DNA from: GCA-003244245 sp049673305
GTDB taxonomy: Bacteria > Actinomycetota > Actinomycetes > Mycobacteriales > Pseudonocardiaceae
Length of the DNA stretch: 64,000 nucleotides
Assembly: GCA_049673305.1 (NCBI GenBank)
Contig: JBATXM010000228.1
Span: 1-64,000 of the forward strand
Direction of reading: 5' to 3'
Of this stretch, positions 48,634 through 58,700 are shown piece by piece. The notes beneath the pieces are model-generated. The model did not search any database. It had not been told where the DNA came from and was given only the letters and a program-made list of their open reading frames with translations. A program made the position numbers and the translations under genes. Position 1 is the first letter of the stretch, and each line of letters opens with the position of its first letter.

Positions 48634-51600
48634 CGACTCGATCCGCAACCTCGCTCGCCGACCTGCTGGTCCGCAACGTACAGGCTCACCCCCAGCACCC
48701 GGCATTGGTCGACGCCGAGCGCGTATTAACCTACCGCACAGTCGGTCTCATCGTCCGCAGCGTGTCGCGATACCTCCATGAGCTGGGCGTCGGCCGCGGT
48801 GATCAAGTGGCGATACTCGGTCCCAGGGATGCACGGCTGTGCGCACTGATGTTCGGTGTGCTGCGCTCCGGCGCGACCGCCGTGCTGGTCGACACCACAT
48901 GGAGCGAGCCCGAGCTGAGCAATCGCCTCGATGCGGTCGCGGTCGCATGTGCGTTGTCCACGGACGGGAGTATGCGGGCGCCCGCACCGTGGCGTACCGA
49001 CATCATCGATGTGGAGACGCCGGCCGCCCATAACTCACCGGACCCCATGGCGGGCATGTCGAGCTCGGATATCGCATATCTCTCGTTCACCTCGGGTTCG
49101 GCGGGCGAGCCGAAGGCAGTGGCGGTCACCCATGGCAATGCGGTGCACTACGCGCAGGCACTACGCGACCGGCTCGGCTTCGAAACCAGCAGCGCGCCAT
49201 GCATTGCACTTGTCACGACGCTGGCCGCGGACCTGGGTCACACCACGTGGCTGCTCGCGCTCGCGACCGCGGGTTCGGTCTATGTGATGTCCGACCGCGA
49301 CGCACGAGACCCCGCAGCCTTCTGGGCGGCGCTGCACAGCGCCGGCGTGTCGGTGCTGAAGACGACGCCGTCGCATCTGACGGCGCTGGTACAGGGAAGA
49401 CCAGCCGACGCTTGCGTCCTGGACACCGTCCTGCTGGGTGGTGAACCGTTGCCCCGCTCGTTCGCGGCCGCACTGCTCGCACGCCACGTCACCCGCCGCG
49501 TGATCAACCACTACGGCCCCACCGAGACAACCGTGGGAGCCACGTGCTTCATCGCATCGACGGTGGCCGACCTTCCCGCCGACGAGATCCTGGTCCCCAT
49601 CGGCAGTCCCATCGGCGCGGTGGATTTGAGTCTCCTCGACGGTGCGGGCGAGCCGGTTCCCGACGGCACCGCCGGCGAGCTCTTCATCAGCGGGCGGGGA
49701 GTCGCGGCAGGCTATTTCGGCCGGCCCGGCGAAACCGCACGGCATTTCCTCGCGCGAGATGCGGGCCGCATGTACCGAACCGGCGATATCTGTCGTCGGC
49801 GCGGCGACGGCAATCTCGTCTTCGTGCGTCGCGCCGACCGCCAGGTGAAGATCCGTGGCTTCCGAGTCGATCCGGCCGAGATCGAGCGGGCACTCGAGGC
49901 TGTGTCCGGTATCGGTCAGGCGGCGGTGGTCGTCCGGGAGACCCCGATGGGCAACCGGCTGCTGGCCGCCGTCCGGCTGTCCGGGCCAGCCGGTGCGCCC
50001 GAAGCACTCGATGCAGTGCGCTCCCAACTGCTCGAGGCCATGCCAGAATATGCTGTCCCGCAACCGATTTTCGCGTTCCCGGAACTTCCGATCGCCTCGA
50101 CCGGAAAACTCGATCGCGGTCGCATCGAGGCGATGGTGAGCACTGTGCTCGACGAGCAGGCCGGGGCCGCGCATGGAGACACCGCGGACGTGATCGATAC
50201 GGGTCTGGCGCACGCTGTCGCGAAGTTGTGGGCCGGTGCGCTCGGCGTGACCCGCGTGGACCCGGATGCCGACATCGTGAGCCTGGGCGGCGACTCGATT
50301 CTGGTGATGCGCACGATCGCGTTCCTCCGCAGGCGTGGCTACCGCATCACCTTCGACGACTTCTACGTATACCCGACACCGGTGCTGCTGGCCTCGGTGG
50401 CGCGTCTCATGGACAACGCGGTACCCGGCACGGTGCCGGAACCCGACCGTGCCGGCGAACCACCCGCCCCGGCTCAGCGGTGGCTGTTCGGTCGGCACCT
50501 CGACGACCTGCGGCACTGGAATCAATCGGTCGTGTTGTCCTGCGGCACCAGTGTCGGTGCCGCCGCCCTGTCGCAGGCGGTGCTGAGCGTCCTCGAACGC
50601 CACACCGCATTGCGCAGACCGATCGGGCCGGACGGGCCCGGTGTCATCAGAGCCGTGAACGAGCTTGTCCCGGTGTCGTTTTCCGCGCTGCCGCGCTCGG
50701 CCGGTGCGATCGCCGCCGTGATCGAGGCTATGTGCACCGAACTGCATCACAGCATTGATCCGGCGTCCGGGCACCTGGTGCGGGTGCACCTGTTCTCGGG
50801 TGGGTCCGGTGTCGAGGACCGCCTTGCGGTGGTGGTTCACCATCTGGTCATCGACGGGCTCTCGTGGCGAATCCTGCTCGACGACATCGCCTATGCCTAC
50901 CGAATGGCGCTGTCTGGCAAGGAATTCGACCTCCCCGAGACCGCCGACTACTACCGCTGGGCGGCGAGGCCGGGCGAGCTGCCCGCCGTGTGCGCAACGA
51001 TCGCGCCACGGCTTCCGGCCGACGAAGTACACGCCGCGGCGGAACCCGCTAGCCTGGTGTGGGCATTGGACCGGACCGCCACCGCCCGGCTCGTCCGTCG
51101 TCATGGGGGAGCGCAGCGGCTCGAATCGTTGCTCCTGTCGGCGCTGGCTGCGGCGGTGCTGCACTGGAACGGTCAGTCCCAGCTCGGCATCGAGGTGGAG
51201 ACACATGGTCGCGACGTTCGTGATGGCGGCGAATACCTCGACACCATCGGCTGGTTCACGGCAGTGAAATGGGTGGTCATCGACCGCTGCGATGGACCGG
51301 ACGATGCCGACGCCACCCACCGCGCCGCGAACTTGGCGCAGCGCCTGCGAGATTCACCCGTATTACCCATGGATGTCAAGGGTCGTCGCCCGGAGGTCGG
51401 TTTCAACTTCCTCGGCACCTTCCAACTCCCCGACGAGCCGACCCTGGCCTGGTCTGTCGCGGCTGAACAGGCGGGCACGGCACGCTGCGTCCAGGGCGAC
51501 ATGCTCTATCGACTTCGTCTGAGCGCCCGCATCGTCGAGGGCTGCCTCGTCACCGATCTGGTGTACACCCGGCCCGCGATTTCGTCCGGCAGTGCGCATC

Positions 51601-52823
51601 GCATCATCGGGAGGTTCGCCCGCACTGTCTCGGCCGCGGCCGGTGTCTCGACTCCTCCACATGCCGGCTCCGCCCGATCGACGTCCGGTCAGGTGCTGCT
51701 CAGCCCTGCTCGAAAAGTATCGGCCGGCGTTCGGGTCATCAGCGAACCGCCGCGTGTGCTGCTGACTGGCGTCACCGGTTACCTTGGCGGACACTTGCTT
51801 TCGGCTCTGCTCGAACGCAACGCGCAGGTGACCTGCCTGGTGCGCGGCGAACGGGACGCCGACGCCCGCCGCCGACTGAACGGCTCGAGCCGGGACGTCG
51901 CCGTGATCGCGGGCGACATCACGCGCGATGATTTGGGCTTGTCGCGCGCGGGTCTGGCGCGCGCCCGGGATTGCCAGGTGATCATCCACGCTGCCGCCGA
52001 CACCCGGTTGGTGGCCTCGCCCACCGAACTCGAGCGGACCAACCACGCCGCAGTCAGCGGGCTGCTGGCGTGGATCGATGCCGAAACCCCCGGGGCCCGA
52101 TTCCATCACGTGTCGACGCTCGGCGTCGCGGGCAGCGTCGACGGGCCCGTTCGCCGCTTCGGCGAAGCCGACCTGCGGATCGGGCAGTTCTTCCGAACCC
52201 CTTACGAGCGATCGAAATTCGGCGGCGAGCTGGCAGTTCGGTCCTGGGCGGCGCAGGGGCGGCAGTGCTACATCTACCGCAGCGGTCATATTGCGGCCCA
52301 CAGTCGCACCGGAAAGTTTCAACGCAATATCGCCGACAACCGCATCTATCAGCTCATCCGCGGGTACCTGCTGGCCGGTGCGGCCCCGCGACGCCCCGCA
52401 GTGACGTTCGGATTTTCCTATGTCGACACTGTCGCGGTCGCGATGGCTGCCATCGCGACCCATCCGCATACCGCCCCCGGCGTCTACCACGTCGAGACCC
52501 CGCACCTGGTGACGCACGACGATCTGATGGAGTGGACGGTCGCTGCGGGCTATCGGGTCGTGCTCACCGACGACAATGCGTTCGCTGCCGCACTGGGCCG
52601 CGCCGAGCGGTGCCATCCGACTGCCGCCCGGCTGGCGTTGGCATGGTCTGACCACGACGCGGATCGCAATGTCGTCATCGACAGCTCCTACACCGTCTCC
52701 GTGCTGAACCGGCTCGGCGTGCGCTTCACCGCACCCACTCCCCAATGGTGGGCCGGGGCGCTGGCGTGGGGCGCCGAGGCCGGCTACTTCCTTGCCGCCT
52801 CGACCGCCGAACGGACGGCCTGA
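48630..52823 (+). CDS. Single-module NRPS with A-T-E-R architecture, predicted Asp-activating
   Basis: 1397 residues. A domain about 1-510 (LSFTSGSAGEPKAVAVTHGN core A3, NHYGPTETTVGAT A5, MYRTGDICRRRGDGN A7, ASTGKLDR A10). T domain with SLGGDSILVMR, phosphopantetheine Ser at 555. About 605-1010 is an epimerization domain, not a C domain: APAQRWLFG, VVHHLVIDGLSWRILLDD, VETHGRD, TIGWFTAV and VGFNFLGTF are E-type motifs. From about 1040: NAD(P)H thioester reductase (VLLTGVTGYLGGHLLSALLE, PYERSKFGGE). The by-eye specificity code DLTKLGHVGK is nearest to Asp. Predicted product: a D-configured amino aldehyde, or the alcohol if reduced twice. No C domain, so no peptide bond is expected. Needs a PPTase, absent from the window. 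Confidence 0.88.
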   Translation: MTTRSATSLADLLVRNVQAHPQHPALVDAERVLTYRTVGLIVRSVSRYLHELGVGRGDQVAILGPRDARLCALMFGVLRSGATAVLVDTTWSEPELSNRLDAVAVACALSTDGSMRAPAPWRTDIIDVETPAAHNSPDPMAGMSSSDIAYLSFTSGSAGEPKAVAVTHGNAVHYAQALRDRLGFETSSAPCIALVTTLAADLGHTTWLLALATAGSVYVMSDRDARDPAAFWAALHSAGVSVLKTTPSHLTALVQGRPADACVLDTVLLGGEPLPRSFAAALLARHVTRRVINHYGPTETTVGATCFIASTVADLPADEILVPIGSPIGAVDLSLLDGAGEPVPDGTAGELFISGRGVAAGYFGRPGETARHFLARDAGRMYRTGDICRRRGDGNLVFVRRADRQVKIRGFRVDPAEIERALEAVSGIGQAAVVVRETPMGNRLLAAVRLSGPAGAPEALDAVRSQLLEAMPEYAVPQPIFAFPELPIASTGKLDRGRIEAMVSTVLDEQAGAAHGDTADVIDTGLAHAVAKLWAGALGVTRVDPDADIVSLGGDSILVMRTIAFLRRRGYRITFDDFYVYPTPVLLASVARLMDNAVPGTVPEPDRAGEPPAPAQRWLFGRHLDDLRHWNQSVVLSCGTSVGAAALSQAVLSVLERHTALRRPIGPDGPGVIRAVNELVPVSFSALPRSAGAIAAVIEAMCTELHHSIDPASGHLVRVHLFSGGSGVEDRLAVVVHHLVIDGLSWRILLDDIAYAYRMALSGKEFDLPETADYYRWAARPGELPAVCATIAPRLPADEVHAAAEPASLVWALDRTATARLVRRHGGAQRLESLLLSALAAAVLHWNGQSQLGIEVETHGRDVRDGGEYLDTIGWFTAVKWVVIDRCDGPDDADATHRAANLAQRLRDSPVLPMDVKGRRPEVGFNFLGTFQLPDEPTLAWSVAAEQAGTARCVQGDMLYRLRLSARIVEGCLVTDLVYTRPAISSGSAHRIIGRFARTVSAAAGVSTPPHAGSARSTSGQVLLSPARKVSAGVRVISEPPRVLLTGVTGYLGGHLLSALLERNAQVTCLVRGERDADARRRLNGSSRDVAVIAGDITRDDLGLSRAGLARARDCQVIIHAAADTRLVASPTELERTNHAAVSGLLAWIDAETPGARFHHVSTLGVAGSVDGPVRRFGEADLRIGQFFRTPYERSKFGGELAVRSWAAQGRQCYIYRSGHIAAHSRTGKFQRNIADNRIYQLIRGYLLAGAAPRRPAVTFGFSYVDTVAVAMAAIATHPHTAPGVYHVETPHLVTHDDLMEWTVAAGYRVVLTDDNAFAAALGRAERCHPTAARLALAWSDHDADRNVVIDSSYTVSVLNRLGVRFTAPTPQWWAGALAWGAEAGYFLAASTAERTA

Positions 52824-52860
52824 CGTGGTCCATCAATTCCCTTATCGGAGGTCGGAATCC

Positions 52861-54123
52861 ATGTCCCAGCTGTCGCCGATACTCACTCAGGCCACACCGG
52901 TAATAGCCTGTCGCGGTGAAGGGATGTACCTCTTCGACTCCGACAGCCGGCGCTACCTGGACTTCACCGCCGGCGTGGGAGTGACCAGCACCGGTCACTG
53001 CCACCCGCGGGTGGTCGAGGCCGCGCAACAACAACTCGCGCGGCTGATCCACGGTCAGTACACCACCGTGCTGCACGAGCCTCTGCTCGCGCTCACCGAG
53101 CGACTCGGCGAGGTAATGCCCGACGGCATGGACTCGCTGTTCTACGTCAACTCCGGCAGCGAGGCGGTGGAGGCCGCCGTACGCCTGTCCCGGCATGCCA
53201 CCGGGCGACAGAACGTCGTGGTTTTCGACGGGTCGTTCCATGGCCGCACCATGGGTGCGGCTGCGCTCACCACCGCCTCCACCCGATACCGCGCGGGAAT
53301 CGGTCCGCTCATGCCGGGCGTTGCGGTGGCGCCGTTTCCGGCCGCATTTCGCCTCGGGATGAGCGAGGATGCGGCAACCGACCATGCGCTGCGCGGCTTG
53401 GACCACGTCCTCGCCACGGTGAGCGACCCGCGAGAGACGGCTGCACTTCTTGTCGAGCCGGTGTTGGGTGAAGGCGGATACGTGCCCGCGCCACCGGGAT
53501 TCCTGGCGGGCTTGCGCGAGCGCGCGAACCGTGACGGAATCCTGCTGGTGCTCGACGAGGTGCAAACCGGATTCGGAAGGACCGGCAGGTTCTGGGCGCA
53601 TCAGCACGATGGCGATGTGGTGCCCGACATCCTCGTCACCGCAAAGGGATTGGCCAGCGGATTCCCGCTCTCGGCTATCGCCGCGACACCGGCACTGATG
53701 CAATTGGCGTGGCCGTCCTCGCAGGGCGGCACCTACGGCGGGAATGCGGTCGCATGCGCTGCGGCGCTGGCGACACTCGATGTCCTCCGCGAGGAGCATT
53801 TGGTCGATAACGCAGCCACGCAAGGTAAACGTTTGCTCGACGCGGTGCGGAAGGCCGCAGACGATGTTCCCACTATTGCCGATGTGCGCGGCCTGGGGTT
53901 GATGGTGGGCATCGAGTTCTGCCATCCCGACGGTACTCCCGATGCCGTCACCGCACGATGTGCGCAACAGGCTGCCGCCGACCTCGGTCTCCTGCTGCTG
54001 ACCTGCGGCCCGTACAGCAATGTCGTTCGGATGATTCCGGCACTGGTGGTGACGGCCGAACAGGTCGACGAGGCGGTGTCGTTGTGGTCGAAAGCGGTGG
54101 CCGCCGCGACCAACCGAGCATGA
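52861..54123 (+). CDS. Class III (omega) aminotransferase, PLP-dependent
   Basis: 420 residues. YLDFTAGVGVTSTGHCHPRV, FYVNSGSEAVEAAVRLSRHA (PLP phosphate/ring), FDGSFHGRTMGAAALT, LVLDEVQTGFGRTGRFWAHQ (Asp on the pyridine N), TAKGLASGFPLSA (Schiff-base Lys262) and GGTYGGNAVACAA are all present. Resembles GABA/ornithine-type and omega-transaminases, which interconvert aldehydes and primary amines. Ribosome site GGAGG 9 nt before the ATG at 52861, 37 nt after the NRPS. Likely role: aminate the aldehyde released by the NRPS R domain or by the carboxylic acid reductase. Confidence 0.92.
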   Translation: MSQLSPILTQATPVIACRGEGMYLFDSDSRRYLDFTAGVGVTSTGHCHPRVVEAAQQQLARLIHGQYTTVLHEPLLALTERLGEVMPDGMDSLFYVNSGSEAVEAAVRLSRHATGRQNVVVFDGSFHGRTMGAAALTTASTRYRAGIGPLMPGVAVAPFPAAFRLGMSEDAATDHALRGLDHVLATVSDPRETAALLVEPVLGEGGYVPAPPGFLAGLRERANRDGILLVLDEVQTGFGRTGRFWAHQHDGDVVPDILVTAKGLASGFPLSAIAATPALMQLAWPSSQGGTYGGNAVACAAALATLDVLREEHLVDNAATQGKRLLDAVRKAADDVPTIADVRGLGLMVGIEFCHPDGTPDAVTARCAQQAAADLGLLLLTCGPYSNVVRMIPALVVTAEQVDEAVSLWSKAVAAATNRA

Positions 54124-54164
54124 GAACCGCGACGAGCCGAGCACGAGAATGGAACCGAGGCAGC

Positions 54165-55025
54165 ATGTCCGAAAGCAAGATGGTCGAGATCGGCTGGGAT
54201 GGTGCGTGTCTGGAAGAACGGAAGAAGCTCTGGTCGATGCGGCTCGATGAGGACGACCGGCGCCGCCTCGCGGCCGACTACCGGAACCGACAGCCGCAAC
54301 ACGCGAAGCGGGTCCGGACGAGGCTGAGCTCGTTCATCCACGACAGCGATCGAGCAGTGGGGCTCGCGCATATCGCCAACCTCGTCGATACGACCGCACC
54401 CGAGGCCGAGATCACCCAGTCGCTCCTGTTCGTGCTGGAGGCGATAGGGCGGGTCGTTCCCCAGAACGGCCAGGGCGACCGCATCCAGGTGCTGCGTGAT
54501 CGGGACGGCGACGGCGCCACCGAACTCGGGTTCCACTGCGACACTTGCGATCTGCTCGTACTGCTGTGTCTGCAACCCGCTGTGCTGGGCGGGGGATTCA
54601 CCAGGCTGGCCTGCGCCCAGCGCGTACAAGATATCCTCGAGCAGGAGCGACCGGACGCGGTTGCCGCACTGCGGCGGAATTGGACCTTCGATCGAACCGG
54701 CCGTGCAGGCCCGCAGGTCATCGTCTCACCGATCCTGTTCACCCAGGCCGACGGCACCGTGGGCTGTTACTACCAAACCCGCACCGTGCGGGCTTCCGCG
54801 CAGGAAGGCGGTCGCCCCCTGACCGAGGAGCAGCTGAGCGCGCTGAGCGTTCTGGACGAGGTTCTCACTCGGTCCGACGTGGGCTTCAACCTTTTGCTGG
54901 CGGCGGGGGATCTGCTGATCATCCGCAACAGCCGTGTACTGCACGGACGTTCGTCATACACCGATCAACCCGGACCGAAATCGCGTCGCATGCTCCGGAT
55001 CTGGATGAGCACGGAGGATCGATGA
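54165..55025 (+). CDS. TauD/clavaminate-synthase-like Fe(II)/2-oxoglutarate dioxygenase
   Basis: 286 residues. The H-x-D metal motif is at 124-126 in LGFHCDTCDLLVLLCLQPA, the distal His at 260 in NSRVLHGRSSY, and the 2-oxoglutarate Arg in SRRMLRIW. The fold resembles amino-acid hydroxylases and SyrP-type enzymes acting on free or carrier-bound residues. The N-terminus (EIGWDGACLEERKKLWSMRL) is not recognised. ATG 54165 chosen by frame; modest ribosome site (CCGAGG). It shares an ATGA overlap with the following SDR. It could hydroxylate or desaturate the amino acid while tethered to the T domain. Confidence 0.88.
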   Translation: MSESKMVEIGWDGACLEERKKLWSMRLDEDDRRRLAADYRNRQPQHAKRVRTRLSSFIHDSDRAVGLAHIANLVDTTAPEAEITQSLLFVLEAIGRVVPQNGQGDRIQVLRDRDGDGATELGFHCDTCDLLVLLCLQPAVLGGGFTRLACAQRVQDILEQERPDAVAALRRNWTFDRTGRAGPQVIVSPILFTQADGTVGCYYQTRTVRASAQEGGRPLTEEQLSALSVLDEVLTRSDVGFNLLLAAGDLLIIRNSRVLHGRSSYTDQPGPKSRRMLRIWMSTEDR

Positions 55026-55789
55026 CCAGTGACACCTACACCGCCGGCCGGGTCGCCGTCGTCACCGGGGCGGGCAGCGGGCTCGGTAGAGCCGGCGCGC
55101 TCGCGCTGCTCGCCCAGGGCTGGTCGGTGGCCTTGGCGGGCCGACGCGCCGACGCGCTGAAGGAAACCGTGGCCCTGGCAGGGGGGTCCGCTGCGCGGGC
55201 CATCCCGCTGCCGACCGACATCACGAACCCGAGCGAGGTCGCCGAGCTGTTCGGGACTGTCGAGAACCGTTTCGGGCGACTGGATCTGCTGTTCAACAAT
55301 GCGGGTGCGGCGGTGCCCCGCAGCCCGATCGACGAGATCCTCGTCGAGGACTGGAATCGTGTCATCGACACCATCGTCACCGGCGCATTCCTGTGCGCGC
55401 AACAGGCATTCCGGGTCATGCAGGCCCAATCGCCCAGCGGTGGGCGCATTATCAATATGGGGGCCCCGTCGGCCCACGCGCCCAGACCCCACGCTATCGC
55501 CTACACCACGGCCAAGCATGCTCTGCTGGGGCTGACTCGCGCCCTGTCGCTCGATGGCCGCGAGTGCGGAATCGCCTGCGGGCAAATCGATGTCGGAAAC
55601 GTTGCGCCGCCGGACGGCAGCCCGCAGCCAGCCGCACGACAAGCCGACGGAGCACTGGCCGTCGAGCCAACGATTCCCATGGAACGATTCACCGAGTCGC
55701 TGGTGTTGATGGCGTCGATGCCGCTGGACACCAATATTCAATACCTCACCGTCCTCCCGACCACGATGCCGTTCGTCGGGCGGGGGTGA
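55022..55789 (+). CDS. Classical short-chain dehydrogenase/reductase lacking the catalytic Ser
   Basis: 255 residues. RVAVVTGAGSGLGRAGALAL is the cofactor loop, LLFNNAGAAVPRSP holds NNAG, and AYTTAKHALLGLTRALSLDG supplies Tyr and Lys. The Ser normally 13 residues before the Tyr (G-S-x-S-A-H-x-P-R-P in close homologues) is Ala here: IINMGAPSAHAPRPHA. A second Ser two residues on (Y-11) might substitute. The cofactor is probably NADP(H), judging from AGRRADAL. ATGA overlap with the dioxygenase upstream and GTGA overlap with the carboxylic acid reductase downstream. Predicted reduction of an aldehyde/ketone, or oxidation of a hydroxyl, on the pathway intermediate. Confidence 0.88.
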   Translation: MTSDTYTAGRVAVVTGAGSGLGRAGALALLAQGWSVALAGRRADALKETVALAGGSAARAIPLPTDITNPSEVAELFGTVENRFGRLDLLFNNAGAAVPRSPIDEILVEDWNRVIDTIVTGAFLCAQQAFRVMQAQSPSGGRIINMGAPSAHAPRPHAIAYTTAKHALLGLTRALSLDGRECGIACGQIDVGNVAPPDGSPQPAARQADGALAVEPTIPMERFTESLVLMASMPLDTNIQYLTVLPTTMPFVGRG

Positions 55790-58700
55790 AAGCCGTGGAT
55801 ACGCCGCACATTCGGCAAGCTCGGCGCATCGCGGATCTGTGTGCCGTCGACCGCCAGGTGCGCGATGCCCGGCCGCTGGACGCGGTCGGCGCCGCGGTGC
55901 GCCGACCGGACATGCGCCTTGCCCAGATCATCGCCACGATCATGGCGGGCTACGCCGACCGGCCCGCACTCGGACAGCGCGCGATCGAGGCGACGATCGA
56001 CAGTGTCACCGGTCGGCGTACCGTTCGCCTGCTGCCGCGGTTCGAGACCCTCAGCTATCGGCAGCTCTGGGCGCGGGTGGGCGCGGTCGCCGCCGAGTGG
56101 CACAGCAATCCGAAACATCGCTTGCGCGCAGGCGATTTTGTCGCAATCCTCGGCGTCACCGGCGTCGATTACACGACGCTGGATCTGGCCTGTGTCCATC
56201 TGGGTGCGGTCAGTGTGCCGTTGCAGGCCGATGCCCCCGACGATCAGCTGCGACCGATCCTCACGGAGACCGCGCCGCGCATCCTGGCGACCAGCGCGGC
56301 CCTGCTCGACCGCGCGGTCGAGTGTGCACGGTCCGGTCACAGCCCGTCACGCCTGCTCGTCTTCGACTACGACCCGGGCGAGGAACACCATTGCGACGCA
56401 CTCGAATCCGCCCGTCGTCGGCTGCCCCATGTGCTCGTCGACACGCTCGATGCCGTCGTGGAATGCGGCCGTGCGGCCCCGCCCGCGCCATTGTTCGCCG
56501 CCGACGCCGACGACACGATGACATTGCTCATCTACACCTCCGGCAGCACCGGAACCCCGAAAGGCGCGATCTATACCGAAAAGTTGGTCACCAGGATGTG
56601 GCGCAACTCGAGCACCACGCCCGCAATCACCATCGGATATCTGCCCATGAGCCATGTCGCCGCGCGTCTTTCGCTGTTCGGGACGCTCGCCCGAGGCGGT
56701 ACCGTGTATTTCACCGGAAGCCGGGATATTTCGACGCTCTTCGACGACGTCGCCCTGGTGCGCCCCACGGAAATGGCCTTCGCACCCCGGGTCTGCGAGA
56801 CGCTGTTGCAGCGGTATCGGACCGAGGTGGACACGCGATGCGCGGAAGGTCTCGAGCGCGCCGTGGCTGAGCGGCACACGCGGCTGCGGATGCGGCAGGA
56901 CGTCTTCGGCGGCCGGGTCGTTTACGCGATCTTCGGAAGTGCTCCACTGGCGTCGGAAATCAAGGCGTTCATGGCGGCCCTGCTGGGTTTCGAACTCCAC
57001 GATGGCTACGGCTGCACCGAGGCCGTCGACATTCTCCTCGATCACCGCGTGCAGCGACCACCGGTGATCGACTACAAACTCGTCGACGCCGCGGAACTCG
57101 GCTACTTCACCACCGACAAGCCGCATCCGCGGGGCGAGCTGCTGGTGCGCACCGAGTCCATGATTCCCGGGTACTACCAGCAACCGGAGGCCACGGCAGC
57201 CATTTTCGATCCGGAGGGCTACTACCGGACCGGGGACATCATGGCCGAGATCGAGCCCGGTCACCTCATCTATGTCGACCGCCGCAACAACGTCCTGAAG
57301 TTGTCTCAGGGCGAGTTCGTGACCGTCGCCCGCCTCGAGGCCATCTACGGCACCAGCCCGCTGATCCGGCATATATTCCTCTACGGCAACAGCGAACGAT
57401 CCTATCTGCTCGCGGTGATCGTGCCCACCGAAGAAGCCTGGAACGGCGTTGTCGCAACGACGAGTTCGGCGATTGCCGAGTCGCTGCGACGGATCGCCGA
57501 GGACGCCGGCCTGAACCCCTACGAGATTCCGCGCGACTTCGTGATCGAGAGCGAGCCCTTCACTACCGGCAACGGCCTGCTGTCGGGAATCGGTAAAGTG
57601 TTGCGGCCGCAAGCGAAAGCACGTTATGGCGAGCGGCTCGAGCAGCTCTACCGCGACCACGCCCAGGATCAGGTGGACGAGTTGCGAGCACTCCGCCGCA
57701 TCGCGGCCGGCCTCCCGGTGTTCGAGGCGGTCGGCCGCGCGGCGCGTGCGATGCTCGGATGCTCCCGCTCCGATCTGCGGCCCGAGGCCCACTTCACCGA
57801 GTTGGGTGGTGATTCCCTGGCCGCGCTGGCGTTCTCCAACCTGCTACAGGAGCTGCTCGGAGTGGAGGTGCCGGTCGGCGTCATCATCGGCCCTGCCGCC
57901 GACCTCGGACATCTGGCGGAATACGTCGAGCACGAACGCCGGTCACGCTCGTTGCCACCCACCTTCGCCGCTGTGCACGGTGCCGAGGGCATCGAGATTC
58001 GCGCCGATCACCTCACCCTGGACAAGTTCATCGACACCGCGACATTGGCGCGTGCTGCCGCAATGCCGCATGCGGACGATGTCCCGCACGCGGTGCTGCT
58101 GACCGGCGCCACCGGCTATCTGGGTCGATTCCTGTGCCTCGAATGGCTGCAACGGCTGGAACGAACGGGCGGCACGCTGATCTGCCTCGTACGGGGCAGC
58201 GACGTGGCCGCCGCCCGCCGGCGCCTGGACGTGGCCTTTGACCGTGGTGACGTCCAACTGCTCCAGCACTTCCGGGACCTCGCGGACCGGCATCTCGAGG
58301 TACTCACGGGCGATATCGGCGAGCCCGCCCTGGGATTGGACGCCGCAACCTGGAATCGGCTGGCCGCGCGTGTCGACCTCATCGTCCACCCCGCAGCCCT
58401 GGTCAACCACGTCCTGTCGTACCGGAACCTGTTCAACCCCAACGTGATCGGCACGGCCGAACTCATCCGTCTCGCGATCACGACGCGGATCAAGGCCGTT
58501 GACTACCTGTCCACAGTGGGAGTGGCCGCGCAGGTGGCCTCCTCGATCTTCAACGAGGACGACGACATTCGCACCATGAGTCCGGTGCGCTCGCTCGACG
58601 AGAGCTACGCCAACGGGTACTCCAACAGCAAATGGGCCGGCGAGGTGCTGCTGCGGGAGGCGCACGACCTGTGCAGGTTGCCCGCGAGAGTGTTCCGTTC

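Noticed and set aside
49161..51320. 719-codon open frame antisense to the NRPS, plus similar ones at 46387-47853, 51363-52745 and 56347-57792
   Set aside because: Shadow frames of the cluster genes: low-complexity composition, no ribosome sites and no recognisable domains. The plus-strand frames contain full catalytic motifs.
48630..52823. Third NRPS domain first read as a condensation domain
   Set aside because: HHxxxDG is shared, but GLSWRILLDD, APAQRW, ETHGRD and FNFLGTF are epimerization-domain motifs, and there is no upstream donor module.
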